64,000 bases of DNA from Nemertoderma westbladi. Its lineage: Eukaryota > Xenacoelomorpha > Nemertodermatida > Nemertodermatidae. The translations under genes and the position numbers were made by a program. Below, in pieces: positions 1-12,112 of the stretch (positions within the stretch are counted from its first letter, which is position 1; each line of letters begins with the position of its first letter). The stretch is from positions 202,330-266,329 of the forward strand of contig JAUCBJ010008896.1 of the NCBI GenBank assembly GCA_032718475.1, in the 5' to 3' direction. Under the pieces are notes generated by a model that saw nothing but the letters and a program-made list of their open reading frames with translations, was not told the DNA's origin and did not search any database.

Positions 1-78
1 TACCTGCATACAGCAGTTAGGGTATAACTTTTCGCCGTATCCGTATCCGTATGCATTTAAAAAAAGTGTCTCCGTTCA

Positions 79-258
79 GCTGCAGGCCATTTATTCTATT
101 AAATAAATACACAATGTTCTAGAACATTTTGTTTATCTCATAAGTAGCTTGGCAACAATGCAATGCCTACATGATAATACTATTTTATAGATATTCCCAC
201 ATAATCAAAATGTTCTAGAACATTGTGTATTTATTTAATAGAATAAATGGCCTGCAGC
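79..258. repeat. 53-bp perfect inverted repeat with 74-bp loop
   Basis: Arm 79-131 is the exact reverse complement of arm 206-258. Each arm contains the palindrome TGTTCTAGAACA. The right arm ends exactly where the LINE-related sequence seems to begin, so the structure may be a small foldback element or MITE that the LINE inserted beside, or a rearranged 5' junction. Confidence 0.9.
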
Positions 259-2402
259 GGAAGAAAATACATGCAAAATTCGAATGTCCATATCTCCGCT
301 ATTTCACAACCAAATTCAAATATTTTTACAGTCTTATCCGAAGGCTAGCCAATGGTAGTGTTGAATGGGTGAGTATACGAGCTCTCATGGCTAGTAGACT
401 GATTGCATTAAACAAGTGTCCTGGGGTACGTCCAATAGGGATCGGGGAATCACTAAGACGGGTTATGGGGAAGTGTATGGCTGATGCAACAGGTGGTGAC
501 GTGCAAGAACTCTGTGGTGTCGACCAACTGTGTAGTGGGTTGTCTGCTGGAATAGAGTCGGCAATACATGTTATTAGAGACCTCTGGGATGAACACACTG
601 GTCAGGGATGGGGAGTGTTATTAGTCGATGCGAAGAATGCTTTCAATTCCATCAATAGAATCACAGCTCTGTGGAATATTCGAATTTTCTGGCCTCGATG
701 TGCTCGATTCATTTTTAATACCTACCGAGGTTACTCAATCCTGGTTCTCCATGGGCCTTCCGGAACTCTCCATTTACTCAGCAGAGAAGGGTTCACACAG
801 GGAGACCCACTGTCAATGCTGGGATATGCTGTCGCTGTCTACCCCCTTATCCTCGAACTGAAATCTGACGAATATAATCAGGTATGGTTTGCAGATGATT
901 CAGAGAACGTGGGCGAATTGATAAAGCTTCAAGAGTGGTTCATTCGCCTCATAAAGCGTGGACCATCCTATGGGTATTTCCCAGAGCCTGATAAATGCAC
1001 CCTTGTGGTTGATAGTGGTGATGAGACAACTGCACGCCATTTATTCAGTGGACTCGGCATCAATGTGGACGGGAGTGGTGTGGTAAATGGTACCAGGACC
1101 CTGGGTGGATTCGTCGGTGATAACAGTCTCCTAAATCAGTATATATCTTTAAAGGTTTACAAGTGGGAGACTGACATAGAACGCCTTGCAGAGATTGCCG
1201 TCAACCAACCACAAGCCGCCTACTCAGCCATAACACGCTCACTGCAATTTCAATGGGGATTTCTCCAGCGAGTGATGCCATCTAGCACAAAGGAACTGTA
1301 TACACCAATAGAGAAGGCCTTGCGTGACAAGTTACTTCCAGCGATTATGGGTGGTTCAGTTTCCAATGTGGAACGGAAGCTGCTTTCCTTACCAGTAGGC
1401 AAAGGTGGCTTGGGAATCCCTGATCCGACTCAGACAGCAACTACCTCACTAGAGACTTCTCGATCCGCAACGCAAGTGGCATGTGAAGCAATCAAAAGTC
1501 GTTCAGAAATTAACTTTTATGAACATGGACGCTCCGTGAGGGAGGCACGGCAATCCCACTCCAAGCAGGCATGTGAACATGCCGACAACATCCTTGATTC
1601 GGTGCAGAATGAATTACCCCCATCTCGTCGACGAGCAGTTGGAAGGGCCTCATCATCGACTTCGAGTTGGCTGACAGCACTTCCGCTCAAGTTACAAAAC
1701 TTCGATCTGGCAGCCAATGAGTTTAGGGATGGACTCAGTCTTCGCTATGGACGTCCTCTAGTGGGTGCACCCACCAACTGTGATGGCTGCGGTTCAGCAT
1801 TCACTCTCTCGCACGCCTTGGATTGCAAGAAGGGCGGTTTAGTAACATTGCGTCACAACGAGGTGCGAGATGCCCAGGGTGAGCTCTTTAGCCTGGTATT
1901 CTCGGAGGCATCAGTAGAGAGAGAGCCCATCATCCGCGAGGCAGATGAGCAACACAACATGGAAGGACTGCGAGGTGACTTATCTGTACGGGGATTCTGG
2001 CAGCAGCAGAGGAGGGCGTTGTTTGATATTCGAGTTGTTGACTCTGACGCCCCCTCTTATGCTACCAGATCAGTACAGTCGCTATTGAGCAGTGCGGAAA
2101 GAGAGAAGAAAAACAAATATCTGGATGCTTGCGCCCAACGTCAGGCTGACTTCTCCCCTTTGGTTACCACAGTAGATGGCGTTCTGGGTACAGAGTACTC
2201 CATGGTCCTCCGCCGCCTGGCTGAGTTCCTCAGTACCAAGTGGGATAAACCCTACTCCCAGGTAATGTGCTGGGTCCGCACCAGACTGTCGTTTGCGACA
2301 CTGAGGGCCACCTGTGCCTGTTTTAGATCATCCAGGTCACGTTGGCGGTGCTCAGGTGTAACGGATGGAGCTGCACTACCTCGATTTACACTCGAGAACT
2401 AG
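225..2402 (+). CDS. RLE-type non-LTR retrotransposon reverse transcriptase
   Basis: Long open frame (725 codons as delimited) encoding a LINE polyprotein with reverse transcriptase and a C-terminal restriction-like endonuclease. RT motifs appear in order: RPIGIG (about residue 70), motif A DAKNAFNSI, motif B GFTQGDPLSM, catalytic FADDS, motif D around PEPDKCTLVV and motif E TLGGF. Downstream come a C-x2-C-x7-H-x3-C finger, an RHN motif and spaced acidic residues (RGD, FDIRVVD) followed by KNKY, the pattern of the RLE found in R2/NeSL/R4/Hero-like elements. No APE endonuclease or N-terminal DNA-binding fingers are present. The first ~12 residues are encoded by the flanking inverted-repeat arm, so the copy is probably 5'-truncated and its true start is unknown. 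No internal stop or frameshift is seen, which suggests a young insertion. Confidence 0.85.
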   Translation: MYLFNRINGLQRKKIHAKFECPYLRYFTTKFKYFYSLIRRLANGSVEWVSIRALMASRLIALNKCPGVRPIGIGESLRRVMGKCMADATGGDVQELCGVDQLCSGLSAGIESAIHVIRDLWDEHTGQGWGVLLVDAKNAFNSINRITALWNIRIFWPRCARFIFNTYRGYSILVLHGPSGTLHLLSREGFTQGDPLSMLGYAVAVYPLILELKSDEYNQVWFADDSENVGELIKLQEWFIRLIKRGPSYGYFPEPDKCTLVVDSGDETTARHLFSGLGINVDGSGVVNGTRTLGGFVGDNSLLNQYISLKVYKWETDIERLAEIAVNQPQAAYSAITRSLQFQWGFLQRVMPSSTKELYTPIEKALRDKLLPAIMGGSVSNVERKLLSLPVGKGGLGIPDPTQTATTSLETSRSATQVACEAIKSRSEINFYEHGRSVREARQSHSKQACEHADNILDSVQNELPPSRRRAVGRASSSTSSWLTALPLKLQNFDLAANEFRDGLSLRYGRPLVGAPTNCDGCGSAFTLSHALDCKKGGLVTLRHNEVRDAQGELFSLVFSEASVEREPIIREADEQHNMEGLRGDLSVRGFWQQQRRALFDIRVVDSDAPSYATRSVQSLLSSAEREKKNKYLDACAQRQADFSPLVTTVDGVLGTEYSMVLRRLAEFLSTKWDKPYSQVMCWVRTRLSFATLRATCACFRSSRSRWRCSGVTDGAALPRFTLEN

Positions 2403-2600
2403 ACACTTCCTGCTGCTGGTATTGAATAGTTTGCATTTTCAGGTTGTACAGTTTGCTGGGTTATCAACACTATTTTACAATAGCTATATATGTTTGTCTT
2501 CTGTCTTTCCTCCACTTTTTGGCCATATTTCATTAATATTCTGTGCAGGTTATTGTTATTGTTATTTACAATGAATTGTTATTGATAAATATATAGAACC

Positions 2601-2621
2601 AATAAAATCTGAAAAAAAAAA
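2601..2621 (+). terminator. LINE 3' end: polyadenylation signal and poly(A)
   Basis: AATAAA at 2601-2606 is followed by a short A run at 2612-2621, about 200 bp after the RT stop. This marks the 3' end of the RLE-type LINE. Confidence 0.7.
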
Positions 2622-3979
2622 TATTTTTACATATTTGGAATCCTTGCACGGTCAGCTTTCTACTAGTAAGTACCAACAAATCACTAAATGTTTGAAGAAT
2701 AACTGCGGTGTAACTGGTGCAATATCGACGGAGACACTTTTTTTAAACGCTTGTAGCTTAAGAATGAAAGCAAAAAAAAAAATTCTGGCTCACCCACGGA
2801 GGAGGAGGGAGGTGAAACTATCTCTGTTTCAAATTTCCTGCAATATTATTAAGATTTGTAGAAAAATTTGGGGGAAGCCATGTACCTGAATAACGACACT
2901 ATATTCCAGGACATGGTGTATGTACTGTATATGATCTTCCAAATACAAACAGTGCTAGACAAAAAGTTTTTAAACAGATGATAACTGATGGATGACCTTG
3001 GGGGTGGTGGCCGGGTGGGGGGGTTCTGGATCACTAACGAGCTTATGTGACTAGGGGGTGGGGGGGTGCCAAAACGGTGATAAAAAAAACAGACAAAAAC
3101 GGTAATATTGTGATGGCGGTGATATTTGAATGACTCCTAAATGATAAAATTGGTTTTTGATCAAATTCTAGGAGGCCTAACACTGTAGGCCTAACTATAA
3201 ACACCTAATCTTATCAACATTTTTCATTTTCATATATCATCAGAAATGAGAAGGGAAAGTTATTTTCTTTTAGGACAGCTACATATTTTTCCCTTTCATA
3301 CAGTATGGTATAGCTTTAATGGTTTGGTGTTTGGAAAAGCGGAAAGACCAATGTGGCACGATGGAATCACTGATTTTGACATTCTGCAGCTGTGAAGTTT
3401 TCATAACAATTGACGTCAAATTGGTGGGCGCGTTATTAGGTTATCCGGCGTAATTTTTGGATGGATTCCATATTGGCTTAGAGGCCGTCCAGAATTCCCA
3501 CTGTTAAAGTTTCCAACAGAGTGCGGTTGGAATGTTTATTTATCCGCATTTGTTTACGCCTAACAAATCGCCGTTAAACTGAACTAATGAATTCGAATTC
3601 CCACTTGAACACTCATTCTTCAACTTATCGGATTATGCAACAAAACTTCAGATTTTATTTTACACTTATCGGGGTCCCTTCCTCAAAGAAAGTACAATCA
3701 GTGCAAACTGAAAAACAACTGTGTTAGAGATAGTTGGACTAATTCTGTAATTGCTAATAGCATCTGTACTGCCTGACTGCCAGTGAGAGCCCAATATTTA
3801 GAATGCTGGGATGAAATTGGCTGTGAGTGGCTGGTTTGTACATCAACCATCTACACCGATAGACAAGAAATTAAGGGAGTCCAAGAATTCAAGATACTTT
3901 ATTGAGGTGAAGCGAATGAGCTAAAATCGCATTCTGCTCTATATCAATATCTAATCGTATGTATTTTTACTCCAATGGG
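2622..3979. other. No recognised gene
   Basis: AT-rich sequence with G-rich stretches near 3000-3070. Only short open frames without recognisable motifs occur. Nothing else supported. Confidence 0.6.
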
Positions 3980-4335
3980 GGAGAGTGCGAGACCTCTATC
4001 TTCTCCCCTTAGCGCTTAGCATAGCATCCATAGAAGATAACACTGATCTGCTCAGATGCTCAGATCTGCCACTGAATCTAAATCTGTGTTCATGGAGGGT
4101 GGTTGATACAGGTGGTATAGTACCATAGAGCACGGCATTTGTCATGTGTTGTCTCCAGCTGATGTTTAGGGCTGCCCTTAGTAGTCTTGTGTAGCAACCA
4201 TAAATTCGATGTTCAAGTGATTTAGTCAGTGTCCAGGTCTCACCCCCGTATAAAAATACACTTTCCACTGTGGCTCGAAAGAACTTAGTCTTCAGGTTTC
4301 CTGGAGAGATCTGATTTCCAGATGATTCCTTCGAA
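3980..4335 (-). pseudogene. RTE-like LINE RT C-terminal fragment
   Basis: The minus strand encodes the post-RT region typical of APE-type LINEs related to RTE: LYGGETWTLTKSLEHR, then CYTRLLRAALNISWRQHM, then FRFSGRSEHLSRSV. The same region appears in the opposite orientation at 4336-4870, so the two fragments form a diverged head-to-head pair. Clade assignment is by memory of the motif and is tentative. Confidence 0.75.
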
Positions 4336-4870
4336 TACGTAAGGGAAAGGCATGGGCAGCCTTGAATAGGCTTTCCAGGATTTGGAAGTCACCGAGAATT
4401 AATCGGAAACTTAAGGTCCGATTATTTAGAGCAGCAGTAGTTCCAGTACTCCTCTATGGGAGTCCATGCTGGGCTCTAACTGCTGAGGACACCAAATCTC
4501 TGGATGGCACATTCACAAGAATGCTACGCCGGGTTGATTGTACACTGTACACTGTACACATTGTACAATGCACACATCTCCAACCAGACACTATATAACA
4601 TTGGAGGTGTCTCATTGGTTCCACCGAGCTTGGCACTACAACAAAGTCGCCCCCGCTTTGCAGGACATTGCTATCGCCATGAGGACCAGCCAGTGCATAA
4701 TCTTGTGCTTTGGCAGCTTCATGGAGTGATAAGCATGGTGCACAGCCCATGACTTTCTTGAGATGCATCTTAAAGGACACTGGCCTTGAAGATGCGGATG
4801 ATCTAGCAAATGTCATGGGTGATAGGGAGTTGTGGCGGCGCAATTTTGTCGACAAGCCGGCACAGCATCA
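4336..4870 (+). pseudogene. RTE-like LINE RT C-terminal fragment, opposite orientation
   Basis: Plus-strand scraps in several frames: LYGSPCWALTAEDTKSLDG, FAGHCYRHEDQPVHNLVLWQ, then DTGLEDADDLANVMGDRELW. These follow the normal order of the LINE C-terminal region. A short run of GTACACT-type repeats at about 4538-4575 interrupts it. Dead fragment with frameshifts. Confidence 0.75.
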
Positions 4871-5210
4871 TTTAAAACTGCAGCTTCTATGCAGCATGCC
4901 GATCCTAGTAGTAGTGGGATTCCCATCAAATGTTGCAATCATGACCCTGGAATTTATAGATTCGATGTTGTTTAGGGTCTGAAGTGCAAATTGGCTTAGC
5001 AGAATTCCTACTCCACCAATTGATGCATTGGTCGAATTTGTTTCTGATGCCCTTGTTACTGACGTCCATCCCTTTCCAATGTCATTGTACTTCATGGCAG
5101 TGTCTTCATGACAAATTCGATGTTCTTGGATACAGATGATGTCGATGTTATATTCCATTGCCAGAGCAACCATGTCACCCTGTTTGCTATGTGCTTTCCG
5201 TACGTATGTG
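4868..5210 (-). pseudogene. LINE APE endonuclease fragment
   Basis: The minus frame contains IDIICIQEHRICHED and, further on, IGGVGILLSQFALQTLNNI, the start of an AP-endonuclease-like domain as in RTE-type LINEs. It abuts the plus-strand RT fragment, so three pieces of the same kind of element lie in a scrambled order. Confidence 0.7.
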
Positions 5211-6722
5211 TGAGTTCATTGTGGCAAACTTTAGTATCTTTTTACATTTCAACAGGTTGGTTCTTCTTTCTTCTCTGTCTTCTGTTCCAGTAGCCGATTT
5301 TTCGACCCCAGCCTGGTACCGAGCCAGTATTTCTCCTGGAGGGTTCTCATACTCCTCTATCTTTCAATTGCGGGAGTACTTCAATTGCGGGATTACTGCA
5401 CATAATAACCATCATATTTCATTGGTTTCGACATTGGTTTTCTGTGGTTACTTCAGCCCCTCTATGATCTGCATGATTACAACATATCCATATATGAATG
5501 ACAAAATAGCATCCCATTGTCTGCCGGTTCAAACTTCATAATATTAATTGGTAGGTCAAAATTTAGTTACCGACTGATACACCATCTGGATCTGGCCGCC
5601 ATCAGTAATTATTTAGTAAGTTTTTTGTCAGGTTTTCAATAAACTTATGTTTAAGCATCTTCATCACCGTACCGTGTATCATAATTTATTGCTGATTGAT
5701 ACTGTACTGCAATCATCAGCTATTGGGGGAGAACGGATTATTGTTCACTTGTCCTTCCTTTCCCCATATCATAATCTATGTGCTGACTCGTTGCCAAACT
5801 ACAATCAGCAGCTGGTGAAGTGAAGAAGAACCTATTGTTTTCAGTCGTCATCATTGAAATAACATGTTGAAATAGCTCGCTCTACACTCTAATGCTCTAT
5901 CCATATTATTATAAACATAATGTTTGCATTATCATTAATATTTTATAACAAAACAATACCATTTTTACTGTTTTGTTTGTTTAACAAACACAGTTTCACG
6001 TTGAACCAACAGATCACCATACTGCACTGCCAAATAATAGGCCTATTTGCTTATTATACAGTACAGTACTGTACAGCTGTGTTTGACAGCTTTATTACTA
6101 TACACAGCATTGCAGTCCATGACTACAGTATTCAATTTACTTCATTATTAAAAATGACTTTAATATTTATTTTAAATTTTAACCAATTTTATCAAAGAAT
6201 GCAGTTTGTAATATCAATTTAATGTTAAGTTTACTTTAAAAATCCTCTTTAAATTAAATTCATTTTTCAAGTAATAATTCTTGTGTTTTGCAATGAGTAC
6301 AGTAGCATTTCATATGACATTCATATGACAGGTATGAAGGAAGCTAATAGTGTGACTTGTTTTTGTAGGTCCCTACTGTACTCCGAAGGCCTACCCATAT
6401 GGGCGGCACGTATTCATTTTTATCAAATATCCAGATATCCATAAGTCATCCAAATGGCAGGTGACTTTTGACTTAGGACACCAGCTGACCACCAGTTTTT
6501 GTTTAAAAATTTGCCACACCCCCTTTATGACAGTATGACTTATGTCTATAAGGGGTTGGGAATTTTACAAATGATAAATCTAAAGATAGGCTTATTGTGT
6601 TTGTGTTGTTACTAATTAATCAGCTTTATTTATAAAATTGGAGCTGCAATGACATCCTGGTTATCTAATTAAATATATATATATATATCTTATGGTTATA
6701 ATTATTACAACCACTAATTATA
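5211..6722. other. No recognised gene
   Basis: AT-rich sequence with short open frames (for example 5920-6222) that show no motif. A 10-dinucleotide AT tract lies near 6672-6690. Nothing else supported. Confidence 0.6.
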
Positions 6723-6724
6723 TA

Positions 6725-8813
6725 CAGTCGGGGTCTCAAAGTGCATCTGTTCTTTGAGATTTTCTCAAAGAACTAAAAGTGTCTCAAATTTCTAAAAGTG
6801 GTCCAAGAAAATGACAAAGTGTCCTCAAAGATTTCAAAGTAGTACTGTCAGTCATTTCATACAGTCCTGCCTGAAGCTGGCTATGGTAATGGGGTATATT
6901 GACTTTGACTATAGGGTAAAATATAAGTAATAAAAACCGCTATGAAACAATAAAGATGCCTCCAAAAAATACTGCAGTAATAAATATTTGTTACTGAAAG
7001 TAAGAATTAAACTTACTGCAGTAATAAAAAATTGTCTTTTTCTGCAGTAACAAATAATTTGTTACTGCAGTAGAAATTGTTATTCAATTATTTATTAATA
7101 TTGATTACTGCAGTATAAATTTTTATTCAATTATTTATTAATTTATTAATATTGATTATTGCAGTATAATAAATATTTGTTACTGCAGTAATAAATATTT
7201 GTTACTGCAGTAATAAATATTTGTTACTGCAGTAATAAATATTTGTTACTGCAGTAATAAATATTTGTTACTGCAGTAATAAATATTTGTTACCGCAGTA
7301 ATTGTTATTTATATGTTTACTGCAGTAACTAATATTTAATACAGCAGTATTTTTTGTAGGTATTTTTATTGTTTCATAGAGGATTTTATTAATTTATATT
7401 TGGACTCTTTAGAGACGCCATAATTGCGGGCTATCGGAATGTGTTGGTATTTGTGTCATAGACAGTTTGTCTGTTGCCCTATCTATATTAATGTATATGC
7501 TAAAACTGTACTGTTTTAATTTGTTTAGCCCACGTGAACGCCGAATACCTTTACCAATGCATTTCAATGGTCAACCAGCCATACTTTTGCCGCACTGTAA
7601 ATTGTGTTTAACAAAGTAAAGAATAACGATAGAGGCAGGAATAAAGATAAATGATTCAAGCGCACTAATTGGCTGTTCCCATAGATGTTTTAGGCATTGT
7701 TGGTGCGCAATGCATATGGTCAGAGCGACCGCCCAGTCTGCCAAAATCTATTATGTAATCAAATGGTACCACAAGCCAAGCAAAGCATGTGACAGTTCTT
7801 TCCGACTCTGCACCTGTTTGTTTGAAGGTCGCCGTCCGTGGGTCGCTGCTCACTAGCTGTGATTGATAGTTTAAACTGGGTGCGGCTTTGCCAGAAGGCG
7901 GTACACATCAATTGAATATGAGGCAAACATTTAAAATATGCTCAAATATAAACGCCAGCGGCAGGGGATATTTTAATATCTCTATTAAGCTAAAACAACA
8001 CAAGATTGTAGCCGTTCTATCGTACTTGAAAGTCGAAAGCCTTTCTTAGTTTTTAAGAAGGAATTCTCGCGCTCTCGTCAACATAGTTATCATATTAATT
8101 AAACAGTTAAGGTAGTACGGTTTGACCTGAGGTGACTAATGAAATGAATAACAAAAGTTATTACAAGCTTTCTCCCAACAGGGCTTCTTTAAGTCATTAT
8201 AATGAAACTGCGTATACACAGAGATACTACAGTGCAGTTTCTCTTATATTAATTGTTAATCTGATATTGTATTATGTTATTAAAATAATCAATCTTGTCA
8301 AGCATTAATCTTGTTTCACTAATTATGTTTCATGTATTATTTGAATGAATGTTTTTTAGAAAGACTTTAGGGTGTCGTAAATTCAATTTGTACTTGCGAC
8401 CGAAAACCCATCCCTTAATCACCTCAGGAACCTCAATTTGATAAATTAATGGGAATATAGCTTCTATGCAACAACTGGCCAGCACACAAGTATCACTTTG
8501 TTGCCCGCATAATATTGTTCCCCGAGAATGCCTCTGCCTCTCAGTTAACTTACTACGAGCTGTCAATCAGGAACTCCTCGGAGTTTATTTTCTCAAAGAA
8601 TTAAAAGTGCCGCAAACTACCTCAAAGTGACATTTCTCAAAGAATTCAAAGAATACAAAGTGCCTAAAAGCAGGAAATCACTTTGAGATTCCCAACTAAA
8701 AGTGTCTACAAGAATTCAAAGCGGCCGTTGGGAATAATGTAATGACTTTTAGACACTTTTAGAAAAACTTTGAGAAAAACTCAAAGAACAGATGCACTTT
8801 GAGACCCCGACTG
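6725..8813. mobile_element. TA-flanked TIR DNA transposon, non-autonomous
   Basis: Termini CAGTCGGGGTCTCAAAGTG... at 6725 and its reverse complement ending at 8813 are flanked by TA on both sides (6723-6724 and 8814-8815). The first 34 bp of the TIRs match exactly and similarity continues imperfectly. TA duplication and a CAGT terminus fit the Tc1/mariner superfamily. The interior (2.1 kb) carries no transposase frame, only short ORFs. Subterminal regions are filled with repeated CTCAAAG / AAAGTG words, possible transposase-binding sites. Confidence 0.85.
7167..7310. repeat. 22-bp tandem repeat inside the TIR element
   Basis: About six copies of TTACTGCAGTAATAAATATT-like 22-bp units, each centred on the palindrome TTACTGCAGTAA. 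Looser copies of the palindrome flank it from about 6970 to 7345. Confidence 0.85.
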
Positions 8814-8868
8814 TAGTTGTCTTTTTGATGATTTTAAAAATATCATTCAACTATCGGAGCATCTCAAA

Positions 8869-9313
8869 ATGATAAAAAGTGATAAAAAAATCATCATCAC
8901 CAACATAGATAATCCTACAGAAGGAGGAAATTATATTGTGTTGCATTACCTGAATGATAAAGCTTGTATTAACTTTCTCAAAGAAGCGATGGATGGTGTT
9001 TCTCTTACTGAGGGTATTGTGGATGGTTTTGTCATCTTGGATAAAACTAAAGCATTCATTGAGATTCCATCACCGAAATGTTGAAGAGATATCTCAACCG
9101 CAACTCTTTCCAGAAATATTACCGCAAAAGTCGAGATTGTCAAATACATTAACCAGCGCATCAGCTGCAAAGAAACAGAAAGTTGGTAATATTGTTACCT
9201 CAATTCCAGTAGATGAGGCTAATAATTTTACCTCGAAACCTGAGCTCATGTCAAGCAAAACCTTATTGGTGATTGGTTTCAAATTATTTAACCTGGTAGC
9301 ATATAAATGCTAA
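8869..9313 (+). pseudogene. Unrecognised gene upstream of Polinton polB, frameshifted
   Basis: An open frame from ATG 8869 (IIITNIDNPTEGGNYIVLHY near its start) runs to 9084. The neighbouring frame continues coherent coding-like sequence to 9313 (EEISQPQLFPEILPQ, then SELMSSKT-like). One frameshift near 9078 would join them into a protein of about 145 residues. I do not recognise the family. It sits 87 bp before the polB start on the same strand, where element A is expected to carry a gene. Confidence 0.4.
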
Positions 9314-9399
9314 GATACAGTCAATAACATTTCATTTTATTTTAATCTTTGGAGATATTTTATTATTATTATTATTATATAATCTAAACAAACTTCGAT

Positions 9400-11861
9400 A
9401 TGGATAAAATAGTATTGTGTTGCCCATTCTGTCAAATGAATGTAACTAGACATAATTATTTACAACACCTAAAGACACATTTTGAAGTTTATTCTTGTTT
9501 TAAATGTCATGTTATGACTTCATGCAAAGAAATTTGTAAACGACATGAATCTACGGGTTGTAAAGAAATGAAGTTTTGCATGTATCAATTGATTTGTTCT
9601 ACTTGTAATAAAGAGTATTCATTTGAGAATTATTTACGTCACGACTGTCACTTGAAATGTTATTATACAAGAAAGCGTAAATCACCGCAACATAAAAATA
9701 TAATATCTAGAAAAAACTTAAGACTGGCTCTTGGTACATGTGCAACAATTTTTACTCGGAAACTAGCCACTCACGATAATTGTCTTGAAATTTATGTTCT
9801 CGATCTCCCGACTTCTAGAGATTATCCTGATGTAGAAACACCATTAGCACAAATTCGTAGTAATATTCTTCAGTTAATATTAGACAGACTGAAAGAAATG
9901 AATGTTCTTAGACTACGGTTAGGTCTAAATATATTAATGTACAGAAGGTGAGCAATTAGATACGTTTTATTTTAATTCTTCTGGCGCACCTATTAATACT
10001 GTAGATACGTCAGGAAGTTGTGATATTTGGTTTGAGTATGTTTTAGAAAATATATTGCAGAAAATAGCTACGTTTATCATACGCGGTTCTGGGTAGCACA
10101 TTAAATCTTTATTAAGAGTTGAAATTAAATTAGCTGAATCTAAGTGTAGGTCGCTACTATTATAAGGGACATGGATATATGGAATTGCCAAAAGCGTTAA
10201 AAGATAAACATTGTGTTTTAAATATGCAAACAGCTGATAATGGCTGTTTCAAATGGGCTATTATAACCTCAAAGTTTTGTAGCAAAGTGAAAGATCACAG
10301 ATACCATAGCTGTAGTTCACAGTATAAAGATTACATGAATCATTTTATTTTTGATAAGGGTAAAAAAGATTATCCAACAGAATGGCAGCTAGCGATTAAA
10401 CTTTTTGAAAAACAAAATTCGAAATATATAATTAATTTATTTTGCTGGAAAAACAACAACAACAAACAAGCTCCAGTATCTATATTAAGACAACCTCCGT
10501 TTAGTAAAATTACACCAGATAAAGAGTAATTAAATATATTACTTGTAAAAAATAACAATGCATCTAAACAAAATCATTATGTATGCATAACTAACTTGAA
10601 TCGATTGCTGAATACGTAAGCTTAACATATCCACAATAGACAATAAGGTGAAAGGTGTCGCATTTCTTTGATAAAGATCTTCTCCAAAGGAAGAAGTCAA
10701 CGCAAGAATTTACCTAATGAAAAAAGAACACACATTAGTTTTACAAATTTAGATAGAACCTTATCTCCATTGTTTGTCACCTATTTCGATATAGAATGTA
10801 TCTTACAACCAACAGTTAATATGAGCATATACCATATGCTGTGAGTTATTTAATTGTTCCAAATAGTGAATTAATTGATCCACCAAAATGTCCTTTGAAA
10901 ACATTCGTAAAGTCAAATAATAATAATAATTGTATTCAAGATTTCTTAGATTCATTATATACTGATTTAACTGAATTATGTCGTTGGTCAGAAATATATA
11001 CACATAAAAGTATGTTATTTAATAATATTGATTTTTTAAATTTTGAAAAGGCAAAAATTAGTTCATATTGTAATGTTAGTTTAAATAATGAAACAGGGAA
11101 AAACAGACATCACTGTCATATTACAGGTAAATATATTCCCACAGTCTGAAATAGGTGTAACCGAAGTTTATCAATGAAACGATACATGTATGTACTCTGT
11201 GGACACAAATCAATACGATATTCATTGTATATTACAAACCAGTTTTAGAGATAAGAAATACTCAGATTGGGATATAAAAGTCATGCAGAGAAATACAGAA
11301 TGATATATTTCACTGAATGCATTTATACCAATTAAAAACTCTTCTAGAAAAATTGAGCTACGAGTTTTAGATACATATCAATTTTTAAGCTTTTCTTTAA
11401 GTAATTTAGTTGATTGTTCAACAAACGATATAGCGAGTGATGATATAAGCTCAGATTTACCCATTACTGTGAAATGAAATATTTTCATCCAAACTTGAAT
11501 AACTCAACAATTAATCGGAAAGGTGTATTTCTATACAAATGTTTAATGACACAAATTTGCCACCTATAAATAATTTTTTTAGTAATTTAAGTAAAAAAAC
11601 ATGTACAATTGAAGATTATAGCTTTGCTGAATCATCATGGGTAGAATTTGACTGTTTGAATCTCAAAGATCTTCTCAAATCTCTTCTCGAATCTCTTTTA
11701 GCCTACTTAAAGCTTAATGTTTGCTTGCTTGCTGATATATTCTAGTATTTTAGGAATGTTTGTAAACAAAATTACGATTTAGAAGTGATTTTTTATTGTG
11801 CATTTATATTTTTATTGCATTTATATTTTTATCTAAAATATAATAAGTGTAAAATAGAATT
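9400..11861 (+). pseudogene. polB: Polinton/Maverick DNA polymerase B, N-terminal part (element A)
   Basis: Start of a protein-primed family B DNA polymerase gene of Polinton/adintovirus type. The intact first frame (9400-9951) has paired Cys/His fingers (CCPFCQMNVTRHNYLQHLKTH-like). After a frameshift, IIRGSGWHIKSLLRVEI and then ELPKALKDKHCVLNMQ and DNGCFKWAI match the conserved pre-exonuclease region of these polymerases. Exonuclease motif I reads YFDIECILQP at about 10782. GKNRHHCHITGKY at about 11095 is the conserved HNH-like segment. DTNLPPINNFF and YLKLNVCLLADIF (11539-11745) are the region around exonuclease III. At least five stops or frameshifts make it nonfunctional. The gene continues at 12101 after a SINE insertion. 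Confidence 0.85.
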
Positions 11862-12112
11862 CTAGAAAGGCGGGGTAGCTCAGTTGGTTGAGCACCGGGT
11901 CTGCAATCTATTGGTTGTAGGTTCCGCCCCGCCAGGGTCCACTCAGCCTTTCATCCACTGGGGTCGATAAAATGAGTACCAATTAAATAACTGGGAGCAA
12001 ATCTTGGGATAGGAGTAGCGACCACTCCTACCCTTGGGTAGCAGCTATCGAAAGAGGAGCCTTCGGGTCGCCTCCGGCTTCGGCCAACTGTTTGCTTGCT
12101 TAAAATAGAATT
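11850..12112 (+). mobile_element. tRNA-derived SINE with 12-bp target duplication
   Basis: Target duplication TAAAATAGAATT at 11850-11861 and 12101-12112. The body (11862-12100) has a tRNA-like head with a clear A box TAGCTCAGTTGG (11876-11887) and a degenerate B box around GGTTCCGCCCCGCC. A central domain follows with CACTCAGCCTTTCATCC and GTCGATAAAATGAGTACC, a core I associate with invertebrate tRNA-SINEs such as those of cephalopods. It ends in a short TTGCTTGCT tail rather than poly(A). It splits the polB pseudogene. Confidence 0.9.

Noticed and set aside
5920-6222. 100-codon AT-rich ORF as a membrane protein gene
   Set aside because: Composition is that of AT-rich noncoding DNA, with no conserved motif or supporting context.
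11870-11935. Possible tRNA gene
   Set aside because: The B box and 3' part are degenerate and the unit continues into a SINE body flanked by a 12-bp target duplication, so it is a SINE head.
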